A DNA stretch of 64,000 bases from Desulfamplus sp964425195 (lineage in GTDB: Bacteria; Desulfobacterota; Desulfobacteria; Desulfobacterales; Desulfobacteraceae): NCBI GenBank assembly GCA_964425195.1, contig CAYRLG010000012.1, positions 46,453 to 110,452 on the forward strand. Reading direction: 5' to 3'. The notes under the pieces are model-generated. The model saw nothing but the letters and a program-made list of their open reading frames with translations, was not told the DNA's origin and made no database searches. The position numbers were made by a program, and so were the translations under genes. Positions 26,498 through 35,338 of the stretch are shown piece by piece; the stretch's first letter is position 1; each line of letters opens with the position of its first letter.

Positions 26498-28270
26498 TTG
26501 GGAAACTACATTAGCCACTTTAAAGAGAGTATTAAAAATGCAGATGTCAGAAAGGCAAAAGATTTGCTGCTTGATCTGCACCTAAAGCCAGATGAGACTA
26601 AACTTGCAATTTTGGATGAACTGGCTATTGTGCCTGATGATGTGGCATCAGTGCTTTTGGATTTTATGGTGAGATTAGAAGTTAAATACTATAAATCTTT
26701 TAAATTTAATACCTATGATAGATTGATTCAACTTATAACTGACAGAGCACATCTCAACTTTGATTTTGCCTTGATTCTCTATAGAACTCAAGACAGAGAG
26801 AAGATTTTACAAGCATCTTCTTTACTTAAATATATTTTAACCAACTGTACTGATAGGGAGATTTTATTTGAGACTATTAATGCTGTGGGCAATGAAAATA
26901 TAGAGTCTCTTGTCTCTGCTATTGGAGAGTTTCTCTACTATGATGATTTAACGTTAAAAGAGCAGTCAGTTAGAAATCTTGCAAAAATTGGCACTCCAGA
27001 GGTCTATAAAATTCTTTTTAGTATATCAAAGACAGTTAAAAATGATCAAAATATCATGGATGCACTTGCTGCATTCAAACCATTAGCATCTACATCACAA
27101 GATCAGTTTGAGTTGGTAAAAGAAGATAGGGAAAAGTCACTATATATACAAAAGCTGGGAGAGGAAAAAGAGTCTGTAGAGTTAATAAATAAAGCAAAAA
27201 TAGAAGATATCTCTTTAGTATCTCAATCAAAAGAGTTACCAGTGCCTCAACCTCCTAACTACATAGAAATGGTTGGCTCACACTCTATTGAGGAGAGGTT
27301 TAATGCATTTAACTATTTTTTAAAGTTAGATGGTGAAGAGTTAAAACAAGATTTCAAATATATTCAGTCTCTTATTGATAATTTGGAGTCTAACGACCAC
27401 GATCTTGTAATTAATACATTAAAATTGATATCGCATACACCATCTGAAGAGATACTGCCTGAAATATATTCATTTTTAAATAAAAAACAGTCTGATCCAT
27501 CTTTGGAACATCAAGCATTTGAGGCTCTCTGCTCATTTGATAAGTTCAGTTTTACAGAACTTATGATGAGTGCAATTGAAAACCCTTCAATTCATGTCCG
27601 AATCTCTGCCATAAAGGCTTTAGATAAAAACTACAATGATCCTGTCTATGCAAAGGTCAAAAATAGAGTGGAGACTGGGCGTGAGTATGGTCAAGCTCTT
27701 GTTCATACAATAATTGATGCTCAAGCAAAAAATCTTATAAACTACCTTCTTGTTTCAGATGCTTTTGCAGATATGGCATCAACCTATTTAACAAAAGATG
27801 CTACTCCCTCTGCTCTGAGTAACTATCTTGCTATTTTAATAAACAGAGGTTTAAAGGCTACTGCAAAGAAGATCGAATTCAAAGCAGATATGGAGAGTAA
27901 AATTAAGAATAAATTAAAGGTGATGGTGATAAGCTCGTTTGATACTGTTCAAAAAATTTATGAAAAACTGTTGTTTAAAAATGGATATCTCTCAATTGGG
28001 TTTAAAAGTCCTGAAGAGGCATTTGAACCTCTTGCAACAGATAGACCTGATCTTATTGTAAGCGATCTCTTCTCAAAAGATATGACAGCGTTGGATTTTG
28101 CAAAAGAGGTAAGAGAGTTTTACAATAAAAATGATCTTCCATTTCTTATTTCAACCTGTCAAAAAGATTTTCTTGATATAGACATTGTAAAAGATTATCC
28201 AGAGTCTGGAGTAAATGGAATTTTTAAATTTCCCGGTATTATAAAAGGGATTAACGATCTAATAAGATAA
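26498..28270 (+). CDS. HEAT-repeat protein with C-terminal degenerate receiver domain
   Basis: A 590-aa protein starting at TTG 26498, strongly supported by AAGGAGAA eight bases upstream; no closer ATG fits. Residues 1-450 are all-helical with HEAT-like repeats (for example EQSVRNLAKIGTPEVYKIL and HVRISAIKALDKNYNDPVY). Residues about 470-590 form a CheY-like receiver with the phosphoacceptor region PDLIVSDLFSKDMTALDF, ISTC and FKFPG. The receiver's usual N-terminal acidic pair is replaced by SSFD, so Mg2+ binding and phosphorylation may be weak. It is probably a scaffold that reads or mimics a signalling input. It stands alone between galE and the ATP-grasp gene, with no kinase nearby. Confidence 0.7.
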   Translation: MGNYISHFKESIKNADVRKAKDLLLDLHLKPDETKLAILDELAIVPDDVASVLLDFMVRLEVKYYKSFKFNTYDRLIQLITDRAHLNFDFALILYRTQDREKILQASSLLKYILTNCTDREILFETINAVGNENIESLVSAIGEFLYYDDLTLKEQSVRNLAKIGTPEVYKILFSISKTVKNDQNIMDALAAFKPLASTSQDQFELVKEDREKSLYIQKLGEEKESVELINKAKIEDISLVSQSKELPVPQPPNYIEMVGSHSIEERFNAFNYFLKLDGEELKQDFKYIQSLIDNLESNDHDLVINTLKLISHTPSEEILPEIYSFLNKKQSDPSLEHQAFEALCSFDKFSFTELMMSAIENPSIHVRISAIKALDKNYNDPVYAKVKNRVETGREYGQALVHTIIDAQAKNLINYLLVSDAFADMASTYLTKDATPSALSNYLAILINRGLKATAKKIEFKADMESKIKNKLKVMVISSFDTVQKIYEKLLFKNGYLSIGFKSPEEAFEPLATDRPDLIVSDLFSKDMTALDFAKEVREFYNKNDLPFLISTCQKDFLDIDIVKDYPESGVNGIFKFPGIIKGINDLIR

Positions 28271-28306
28271 CTTATAAATTTATCAGCAAAAACAGAGCAA
28301 TCAGAA

Positions 28307-29125
28307 GTGATATCAAATATAGAGTCATCTAAAACAACTCTTCCTAAAATAGCTATTGGATCAAGGCTTAAACATTGTAGTAATGTTATAACACTTGGAT
28401 TTAAACCAAACTTTACAGATTATTTAGATAAAGAGGTAGAGCTTATCTGCAATGCAGATAAAATCTACTATCCCACCGCTTTTTATGCCAATATGTTCCA
28501 TATAATGGGAAAAATAACCTTTCCAGCTTTTACCACTTACCATTTTGTTCAAGATAAGATAAGACAGACTGCTCTTTTTAATCTGCTTAATATTCCACAC
28601 CCACGAACTAAATCCTTTTATGGTAAGAAGCAACAAGGTGAGATACTCAATAGCTTCTCATTTCCGTTTATTGCAAAGAGACCAAAAGGCTCATCAATGG
28701 GCAGAGGGGTCTATTTGATTAACAACATTGAAGAGCTTTACAGATATCTTTCGATATCAAGCTCTTCTTCTTCTCCTGCATACATTCAGGAGTATTGTCC
28801 ACATACCCGTGATATTAGAGTTGTTGTTATTGGCAAAGAGATTGCAATTGCATATTGGAGAGTTAGCCATTCAAAAGATTTTAGATCAAATATATCGTGT
28901 GGAGGAGATATAAGTTTTGATAATGTTCCTAAAAAGGCTCTTGAACTTGGACTATATACAGCCGTTAAATGTGGATGGGATGATGTGGGTCTTGATATTG
29001 TTGAATATAAAGGGGAGTTTCTTGTAATTGAGGCAAACATGAGATATGGCAGAAAAGGCTTTGCTAAAGCTGGGTTAGACTATAACTGTTTATTGGAGTA
29101 CCTTATCGAGAGTGGAAAAATATAG
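28307..29125 (+). CDS. RimK-like ATP-grasp protein
   Basis: A 272-aa protein with the ATP-grasp core: FPFIAKRPKGSSMGRGV (lysine and glycine-rich loop near residues 124-140), YIQEYCPHTRDIRVVVIG (near 164-181) and the metal site VGLDIVEYKGEFLVIEANMRYG (near 230-251). It is similar to RimK/LysX ligases, which make amide bonds between a carboxylate and an amine. The substrate is not known. The GTG start at 28307 has only a poor ribosome site. Its last 14 bases overlap the start of the mqnX-like gene, showing translational coupling with menaquinone genes. The HEAT/receiver gene ends 36 bp upstream. A role in modifying a menaquinone-related or cofactor compound is only suggested by context. Confidence 0.75.
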   Translation: MISNIESSKTTLPKIAIGSRLKHCSNVITLGFKPNFTDYLDKEVELICNADKIYYPTAFYANMFHIMGKITFPAFTTYHFVQDKIRQTALFNLLNIPHPRTKSFYGKKQQGEILNSFSFPFIAKRPKGSSMGRGVYLINNIEELYRYLSISSSSSSPAYIQEYCPHTRDIRVVVIGKEIAIAYWRVSHSKDFRSNISCGGDISFDNVPKKALELGLYTAVKCGWDDVGLDIVEYKGEFLVIEANMRYGRKGFAKAGLDYNCLLEYLIESGKI

Positions 29126-30479
29126 TTACGTTATACATAAAGCAGGTTACCTACTCATAAATCCTTGGCAGATAGTTGAAAACGGTTCCATAACAGTTCA
29201 AAATAATATGATTGTTGATCTATCTTATAGTGGCTGCCATAGTAAATTTTCCAATAAATCTTCTTGCGTAGCTTCTGAAATAGAGATTATCGATTACGGT
29301 CCTGGGATTTTAATACCAACTCTTACCAATGCTCACACACATTTTGAACTCTCTGCACTAAATGGCAAACTCTCTTTTAACATGGGATTTAATGGTTGGG
29401 TAAGAGAGCTTATTAAGCAGCGAGAAGAGTGTGGCATTGATACGCTTAGACTTGAGGCTAAAAATGCAGTTATATCTGCTGTGGATACAGGTACATCTCT
29501 TGTTGGTGAAATCTCCACTCTTGGCATCACAGAAGATATATTTACAGACTCAGATATTGGAGGCGTCTGGTTTCAGGAATATCTTGGCGAGTTAAGCGAC
29601 CATTGCAATATACTCAACATTAATCATTCCAATTCGTTAAGGTCATCTAATACTAACTATATACCAGATAAATGTGGTTCAATTAAAAAGATAGCCATTG
29701 ATGGGCAAAAAGTTGATAATCTAAGAGCAAGTAAAGTAAGAGCAATAGCAGGACATGCCCCACATACAACTTCTCCAGACCTTTTGAGGCTTTTAAAGCA
29801 GCAGACGCAAAAGGCAAATCTTCCATTTTCAATCCATGTAGCAGAGTCAAATGATGAGACAGAGTTTATAACAACTGGAAAGGGTATATGGGCTGAATTT
29901 TTAAAAGAGAGAGGTATTGATTTCTCTTTGTGGAAAAACTCTTTAAAAAATTCAAGTCAATACAAACAAACTAACTACAGTGCCAATGCTCTTGCAAAAT
30001 CGCCTGTTCAATATTTGGAGGATATGGGGCTTTTTGATGCAAATACTCTTGCGGTTCATCTGCTTAATGTGGATAGTAAAGATATTGAGATTATTGCAAA
30101 AAATAAAGCAAAGCCTGTGTTATGCCCAAGAAGTAACTTTAACCTTCATCAAAAATTGCCCAATATACCACTTCTCCTTAAGTATGGTCTTAAACCAGCA
30201 CTTGGTACTGATAGCCTTGCAAGTGTGGAATCAATAAACATGTTTGATGAGATGCTGTTTGTTGCCAAAAAGTTTCCTGATATAAATCCATCTGAGATAC
30301 TTGCAATGGCAACTGTAAACGGTGCTGATGCTTTAGGGTTTGGCACAGTAGCAGGAACTATAGAAAAGGGAAAGATAGCCTCTTTTATATATATCCCTTT
30401 AACCTTTTCTTTAAAATCATCTACAGGTGATATTTCAAATATAATAATGAGAATAGTTGAACATAAGAGCACAAAATGA
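29112..30479 (+). CDS. mqnX: Amidohydrolase, probable aminodeoxyfutalosine deaminase
   Basis: A 455-aa member of the Atz/Trz-type amidohydrolases. Metal ligands are seen in AHTHFELSAL (HxH near residue 76), GHAPHTT near 215, SIHVAESNDETEF near 245, and LGTDSLASV with the catalytic Asp near 365. It overlaps mqnA by four bases (ATGA), and MqnX homologues deaminate aminodeoxyfutalosine to futalosine in this pathway, so that role is likely. Guanine or S-adenosylhomocysteine deamination cannot be excluded from sequence. The GTG start at 29112 overlaps the ATP-grasp stop. Two low-complexity inserts (about 176-195 and 276-300, with SLKNSSQYKQTNYS) are unusual. Confidence 0.75.
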   Translation: MEKYSYVIHKAGYLLINPWQIVENGSITVQNNMIVDLSYSGCHSKFSNKSSCVASEIEIIDYGPGILIPTLTNAHTHFELSALNGKLSFNMGFNGWVRELIKQREECGIDTLRLEAKNAVISAVDTGTSLVGEISTLGITEDIFTDSDIGGVWFQEYLGELSDHCNILNINHSNSLRSSNTNYIPDKCGSIKKIAIDGQKVDNLRASKVRAIAGHAPHTTSPDLLRLLKQQTQKANLPFSIHVAESNDETEFITTGKGIWAEFLKERGIDFSLWKNSLKNSSQYKQTNYSANALAKSPVQYLEDMGLFDANTLAVHLLNVDSKDIEIIAKNKAKPVLCPRSNFNLHQKLPNIPLLLKYGLKPALGTDSLASVESINMFDEMLFVAKKFPDINPSEILAMATVNGADALGFGTVAGTIEKGKIASFIYIPLTFSLKSSTGDISNIIMRIVEHKSTK

Positions 30480-31330
30480 GCAGAGAAAAAGAGCATCAAG
30501 AGAGGCAAAAATTTTTAATTGGTAAGATTGACTATATCAATGCCTCTCCTGTCTATTACGGATTGGATCATGGTCTTGCACCAGATTGGATTGAGATGGT
30601 AGATGGACCTCCTGCTATTTTAAACGGTATGATAAAGAGCTGCCAACTTCATATAAGCCCTGTCTCTTCAGCTTTTTATGGTATAAATCACAAAGAGCTT
30701 ATACTACTTCCCGATCTTTCAATCTCCTGTTATGGAGAGGTTTTGAGTGTAATCTTGATGACCAACTACCCAATAGATGAGCTTGGTAGTAAAACTATTA
30801 TATTAACTCAAGATTCTGCAACATCATCAGCACTTGTAAGGCTTATTGCCATACAAAAAGGGATAAACCCCAATTTTATCACAGCAAAATTGAGAACTTT
30901 AAGCGATCTACCTCCTGACGCGGACGCTGCAATGATTATTGGAGATGCAGCCATGAGTCAGCCTTGGGAGGAGAGGTTTAAGTATCGTATTGATCTTGGC
31001 AATCTCTGGTACGATACGACTGGACTTCCCTTTGTATTTGCTTTGTGGGTGGTGAGAAGAGACTCTGTTGTTTCTCATTATAGTGAGGTTAAAGATGCTC
31101 TTGAGCTGTTCTATAAATCGCGTCAAGAGGGTTATAAAAATATTGATAAAGTTATTGCAGCAGGAGCAAAAAGACTTGGACTTAGTGAAAGTTATGTTGG
31201 TAGATACTTTGAACTTTTAAAGTGTGATTTAGATGAGCTAAAGGTTAAAGCACTTGACTATTTTTTTACCTCTCTTTATCAGAACCAAATAGTGCCTGAC
31301 AAAATTGAGATAGAGTTTTTTGAACTATAG
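30476..31330 (+). CDS. mqnA: Chorismate dehydratase, futalosine menaquinone pathway
   Basis: The 284-aa protein belongs to the MqnA/MqnD periplasmic-binding-like family and removes water from chorismate, giving 3-enolpyruvylbenzoate. Family marks are IGKIDYINASPVYYGL near residue 15, HISPVSSAFYG near 60, LTQDSATSSALVRL near 105, and IIGDAAM near 155. Its start ATG overlaps the mqnX-like stop as ATGA, so the two are translationally coupled. Together they show that the organism makes menaquinone by the futalosine route; mqnE, mqnC and mqnD are not in the window. No transport signal is present, in line with a cytoplasmic enzyme. Confidence 0.92.
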   Translation: MSREKEHQERQKFLIGKIDYINASPVYYGLDHGLAPDWIEMVDGPPAILNGMIKSCQLHISPVSSAFYGINHKELILLPDLSISCYGEVLSVILMTNYPIDELGSKTIILTQDSATSSALVRLIAIQKGINPNFITAKLRTLSDLPPDADAAMIIGDAAMSQPWEERFKYRIDLGNLWYDTTGLPFVFALWVVRRDSVVSHYSEVKDALELFYKSRQEGYKNIDKVIAAGAKRLGLSESYVGRYFELLKCDLDELKVKALDYFFTSLYQNQIVPDKIEIEFFEL

Positions 31331-31510
31331 GCTAAATTTAAGATGGATGAGAGTAAAATATAAGCAGGATATACTCTAAGTGGGCATGAATCTACCTTTT
31401 TGTATCTAAGTAGAGAGTCGAACGGATCTCTGTCTCTACATTTAGATTAAACTCAATTTATGACCTTGCAAAGTATATAAAATAGATAATCTAATAAGGA
31501 GGTATTAAAA

Positions 31511-31990
31511 GTGATTATTTTTAACCCAATAGGAACTATTTACTCTCCGCATCAAGAGAGAGAAGGTGCTCCCATACAACCTGCGGCTGCATCTGACTTT
31601 AAAGGAAGAGTTGAGCTGTTTCCACAGTATATCGAAGCATTAGATGATTTGGATAGATTTGAAAGAATCTTTCTTTTATATCACTTTCATCTATCTGATG
31701 GCTTTAATCTTAAAGTAAAGCCATTTCTTGATACTGTAAAACGGGGACTATTTTCTACTCGGGCACCAAGACGTCCAAATCAGATTGGTATATCAATTGT
31801 TAAGATTATAAAAATTGAAAGAAACATTCTTTATATTGAAGGAGTTGATGTGGTAAATGGAACCCCCCTTATTGATATCAAGCCTTATGTTCCTATATTT
31901 GACTCATTTCCAGAGTCAAAGGCTGGCTGGGTTGATAATGTCAGCAATGATATTGAATATGTAAAGGCTGATAAGAGATTCGTCAATTAA
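31511..31990 (+). CDS. trmO: tRNA (N6-threonylcarbamoyladenosine-37) methyltransferase, TrmO/TsaA family
   Basis: A 159-aa UPF0066 protein. The beta-barrel family marks PIGTIYSPH near residue 6, the LFSTRAPRRPNQIGIS signature near 83, and GTPLIDIKPYVPIFD near 119 are all present. TrmO adds a methyl group from SAM to t6A37 of certain tRNAs. The GTG start at 31511 is fixed by a near-perfect AAGGAGGT seven bases upstream. It lacks the C-terminal extension of the Escherichia coli protein and matches the shorter single-domain form. It has its own short spacers on both sides and appears monocistronic. Confidence 0.9.
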   Translation: MIIFNPIGTIYSPHQEREGAPIQPAAASDFKGRVELFPQYIEALDDLDRFERIFLLYHFHLSDGFNLKVKPFLDTVKRGLFSTRAPRRPNQIGISIVKIIKIERNILYIEGVDVVNGTPLIDIKPYVPIFDSFPESKAGWVDNVSNDIEYVKADKRFVN

Positions 31991-32047
31991 TGACGATAAT
32001 ACCAGTAAGATAGATACTTTAATAATGTCAAGAGCTTTTCAGATTCA

Positions 32048-32076
32048 TTGACAGAGTTGTAAGGGTGGTATATGAA
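32048..32076 (+). promoter_or_regulatory. Sigma-70 promoter of eno-pyrG
   Basis: TTGACA at 32048-32053, a 17-bp spacer, then TATGAA at 32071-32076. The match and spacing are the best seen in the window, and it lies 58 bp before the enolase start. Confidence 0.65.
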
Positions 32077-32133
32077 CAGATTTTATTTAGCATTTTTTTT
32101 ACCATAAATTAAAAACAATGGGGAGAATATACC

Positions 32134-33405
32134 ATGACTGAAATTATAAGTGTTGATGCAAGGGAGATTTTAGATTCAAGAGGAAATCCAACTGTAGAGG
32201 TTGATTTAGTTCTTGCCTGCGGTGCAAAAGGCAGAGCTGCTGTACCTTCCGGAGCATCAACTGGAACCCGTGAAGCTCTTGAGATGAGAGACAACGCACC
32301 AAATCGATATTTGGGTAAAGGTGTTATGAATGCTGTTGCTAATGTTAATGAAGTTATTGCACCAGAGATTATAGGGTTTGATGCAATGGATCAGGCTGGT
32401 CTTGATAGAACCATGATTGACATTGATGGTACAGAGAACAAATCACGACTTGGAGCAAATGCAATTTTAGGAGTATCAATGGCTGCTGCAAGAGCTGCTG
32501 CTAATGCTGCTGGAATATCTCTATTTCGTCATATTGGCGGGATAACTGCAAGGGTTCTACCTGTTCCAATGATGAATGTTATAAATGGCGGTGCCCATGC
32601 TCCAAACAACCTTGATATTCAGGAGTTTATGATTGTACCTTACGGTGCAACATCAATAGTGGAAGCTGTTCGTATGGGTGCTGAAACTTTTCACTCCCTT
32701 AAAAAGATACTGCATAAAGCTGGTCTTAATACTGCTGTTGGAGATGAAGGAGGATTTGCTCCAAATCTTAAATCAAATGAGGAAGCTCTTGAGTTTATTG
32801 TTAATGCAATTGAATCTGCTGGATACCGTCCGGGTAAAGATATCGGGATTGCATTAGATGCAGCAGCAAGCGAATTTTACAAACATGGAAAATATGTTTT
32901 TGCATCAGAAGGCAGAGAGCTTTCTGCAGAGGCTATTGTTGATTATTATGAAGATTTAAAGAATAGGTTCCCTATCTGCTCAATAGAAGACGGTCTTGCT
33001 GAACAAGATTGGAAAAATTGGCAGATGATGACACAACGTTTAGGAGATGAGCTTCAGATTGTTGGTGATGATGTTTTTGTTACAAATCCAGACATATTCA
33101 GAAGGGGAATATCTGATGGAATTGCTAACTCCATTCTTGTTAAGTTGAATCAGATAGGAACAGTTACAGAGACTTTGGACACAATACTTATGGCAAAAAC
33201 TTCAGGATATACAACTGTTATATCACACCGCTCTGGTGAGACAGAAGATTCTTTTATTGCCGATTTGGCAGTTGCTGTGAATAGCGGGCAGATTAAAACA
33301 GGCTCGATGTCGAGAAGTGACAGAGTAGCAAAATATAACCAGCTTATCAGAATTGAAGAGGAGTTGGGTGTGGGGGCACTTTTTCCAGAGGAGCTGTTTC
33401 TTTAA
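32134..33405 (+). CDS. eno: Enolase
   Basis: The 423-aa glycolytic enzyme interconverts 2-phosphoglycerate and phosphoenolpyruvate. Diagnostic segments are DSRGNPTVEVD near residue 13, GAKGRAAVPSGASTG near 30, GDEGGFAPN near 205, SIEDGLAEQDW near 285, VKLNQIGTVTET near 335 (catalytic Lys) and ISHRSGETEDSFIADLA near 362. GGGAGAA precedes the ATG at good spacing. It ends directly before pyrG with no intergenic base, so the two are co-transcribed and likely translationally coupled from the promoter at 32048. Confidence 0.97.
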   Translation: MTEIISVDAREILDSRGNPTVEVDLVLACGAKGRAAVPSGASTGTREALEMRDNAPNRYLGKGVMNAVANVNEVIAPEIIGFDAMDQAGLDRTMIDIDGTENKSRLGANAILGVSMAAARAAANAAGISLFRHIGGITARVLPVPMMNVINGGAHAPNNLDIQEFMIVPYGATSIVEAVRMGAETFHSLKKILHKAGLNTAVGDEGGFAPNLKSNEEALEFIVNAIESAGYRPGKDIGIALDAAASEFYKHGKYVFASEGRELSAEAIVDYYEDLKNRFPICSIEDGLAEQDWKNWQMMTQRLGDELQIVGDDVFVTNPDIFRRGISDGIANSILVKLNQIGTVTETLDTILMAKTSGYTTVISHRSGETEDSFIADLAVAVNSGQIKTGSMSRSDRVAKYNQLIRIEEELGVGALFPEELFL

Positions 33406-35049
33406 ATGGGAGATACAACCAAATATATTTTTGTGACAGGAGGTGTTCTCTCCTCTCTTGGTAAGGGGTTAGCCTCTGCTGCAATAGGATTGCTGCTTGA
33501 GAGTAGAGGTCTTTCTGTAACTATACAAAAACTTGATCCTTATATAAATGTTGACCCAGGTACAATGAATCCTTTTCAACATGGCGAAGTATTTGTAACT
33601 GATGATGGTGCAGAAACTGATCTTGATCTTGGTCACTATGAGCGTTTTACCACAGCAAAACTTGGGAAAAATAACAACTTCACAACTGGCAAGATATATC
33701 ACTCTGTAATTACAAAAGAGAGACGGGGCGAATATTTAGGAGGAACAGTTCAGGTAATTCCCCACATTACAGATGAGATAAAAAAGTGCATCACACTTGT
33801 TTCTGACGGTGCAGATGTTGTTATTGTAGAGATTGGAGGCACAATTGGAGATATTGAATCTCTTCCATTTTTAGAGGCAATTCGTCAGTTTAGAGCAGAT
33901 GTGGGAAAGAACAATGTAATCTATATACATCTTACCCTTGTTCCATATATTGGAACTGCTGGAGAGCTTAAAACAAAACCGACACAGCACAGCGTCAAGG
34001 AGTTAAGAAGCATAGGAATTCAGCCTGATATTCTTCTTTGCAGAACTGACCGATATCTCTCTCCTGAAATTAAAGCTAAGATTGCCCTTTTTTGCAATAT
34101 CGACAAAGATTCTGTCTTTACTGCAAAAGATGTTGACTGTATCTATGAAGTTCCGCTTGTATATAATAGCGAAGGTTTAGGAGATAAAATATTACAAAAG
34201 CTAAATATTTGGGCAAGAGCACCACGTCTTGAAGAGTGGCGTGAAATGGTGGAAAAGCTCAAACATCCAAGACATTCTGTGACCATTGCAATTGTTGGCA
34301 AATATGTTGATCTTACAGAGTCGTACAAAAGTCTAAATGAGGCTTTAACTCATGGTGGAATCTCAAATGACACTAAAGTCAACTTGATGTTTGTAGATTC
34401 TGGTACATTAAACCATGAAAATATAAGAGAGAAACTTGAAACTGCTGATGGAATCCTTGTTCCGGGAGGTTTTGGCTCAAGAGGTGTTGAGGGCAAAATT
34501 CTTGCTGTTAAGTATGCAAGAGAGAATAAAATACCATTTTTTGGAATCTGTCTTGGAATGCATATTGCTGTAATTGAATTTGCAAGAAATATTGCAGGTA
34601 TGGAAGATGCTCATGGTGAGGAGTTTGATGAACATACACCATATCCTGTAATATTTCTTATGAAAGAGTGGTATGATGAGCAGACAAAACGGATGGAGAT
34701 AAGAGATGCAACCTCTGATAAGGGAGGAACCATGCGTTTAGGAGCATATCCATGCCGTCTTGCTCCTGATACCATTGCTATGACTGCTTACAGACAGGAG
34801 AATATTTCAGAAAGACACAGACACCGTTATGAATTCAACAATGAATACAAAGAGAGACTTCAAAAGGTTGGGTTAATTATCAGTGGAACATCTCCTGACG
34901 GGAATTTAGTTGAGATTGTTGAGTTAAAAGATCACCCATGGTTCTTAGGTTGTCAATTTCATCCTGAATTTAAATCAAGACCTGCAAATCCTCACCCCCT
35001 TTTTAGGGAGTTTGTGAAGGCTTGCTTGAAAAAATCCAAGCTGCTCTAA
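33406..35049 (+). CDS. pyrG: CTP synthase
   Basis: The 547-aa enzyme amidates UTP to CTP with ATP and glutamine. The synthetase half has TGGVLSSLGKGLASA (P-loop, residues 10-24), KLDPYINVDPGTMNPFQHGE and EIGGTIGDIES. The glutaminase half (from about residue 290) has GFGSRGVEGK and the nucleophile segment PFFGICLGMH, with CQFHPEFKSRP closing the triad. The start codon follows the eno stop directly. A T-run at 35052-35061 follows, but a hairpin next to it is weak. Length and motifs are standard. Confidence 0.97.
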   Translation: MGDTTKYIFVTGGVLSSLGKGLASAAIGLLLESRGLSVTIQKLDPYINVDPGTMNPFQHGEVFVTDDGAETDLDLGHYERFTTAKLGKNNNFTTGKIYHSVITKERRGEYLGGTVQVIPHITDEIKKCITLVSDGADVVIVEIGGTIGDIESLPFLEAIRQFRADVGKNNVIYIHLTLVPYIGTAGELKTKPTQHSVKELRSIGIQPDILLCRTDRYLSPEIKAKIALFCNIDKDSVFTAKDVDCIYEVPLVYNSEGLGDKILQKLNIWARAPRLEEWREMVEKLKHPRHSVTIAIVGKYVDLTESYKSLNEALTHGGISNDTKVNLMFVDSGTLNHENIREKLETADGILVPGGFGSRGVEGKILAVKYARENKIPFFGICLGMHIAVIEFARNIAGMEDAHGEEFDEHTPYPVIFLMKEWYDEQTKRMEIRDATSDKGGTMRLGAYPCRLAPDTIAMTAYRQENISERHRHRYEFNNEYKERLQKVGLIISGTSPDGNLVEIVELKDHPWFLGCQFHPEFKSRPANPHPLFREFVKACLKKSKLL

Positions 35050-35107
35050 CCATTTTTTTTTTGATTTTGTTATAGATTAAGTTATTTCAAACAGAAAGAT
35101 AATTTGC

Positions 35108-35155
35108 AGAGGCGATTGATACCTAAATCCTAAAAGGAGAGGAGGAGATCGCCTT
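35108..35155. repeat. Imperfect inverted repeat, possible short mobile-element remnant
   Basis: AGGCGAT and ATCGCCT close a hairpin with an inner TCCT-AAA-AGGA stem. About 90 bp further on, CCTCCTCTAC is the inverted form of a GTAGAGGAGG end, similar to the GCAGAGGCGA left end. The 289-bp spacer between pyrG and the radical SAM gene holds no ORF, so this could be a decayed palindromic element. Confidence 0.35.
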
Positions 35156-35338
35156 GATTGCAGGAAAACTTAATTTTCTAACCTCTAATTACTCTATAAT
35201 TTTAGCTAAGTTTTATAGTACTACTTACTGAAATACTGCCCCTCCTCTACAAATCCCTTTTAAGTTATCTGATGTTAATTATTATAAGTTTTGAGTTTCA
35301 TTTACGTTTTACTCAAAAATATTAAAAAGGAGTTTTAG

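Noticed and set aside
35041..35061. Intrinsic terminator directly after pyrG
   Set aside because: The only hairpin (GCTTG/CAAGC) is short and separated from the T-run by about ten bases.
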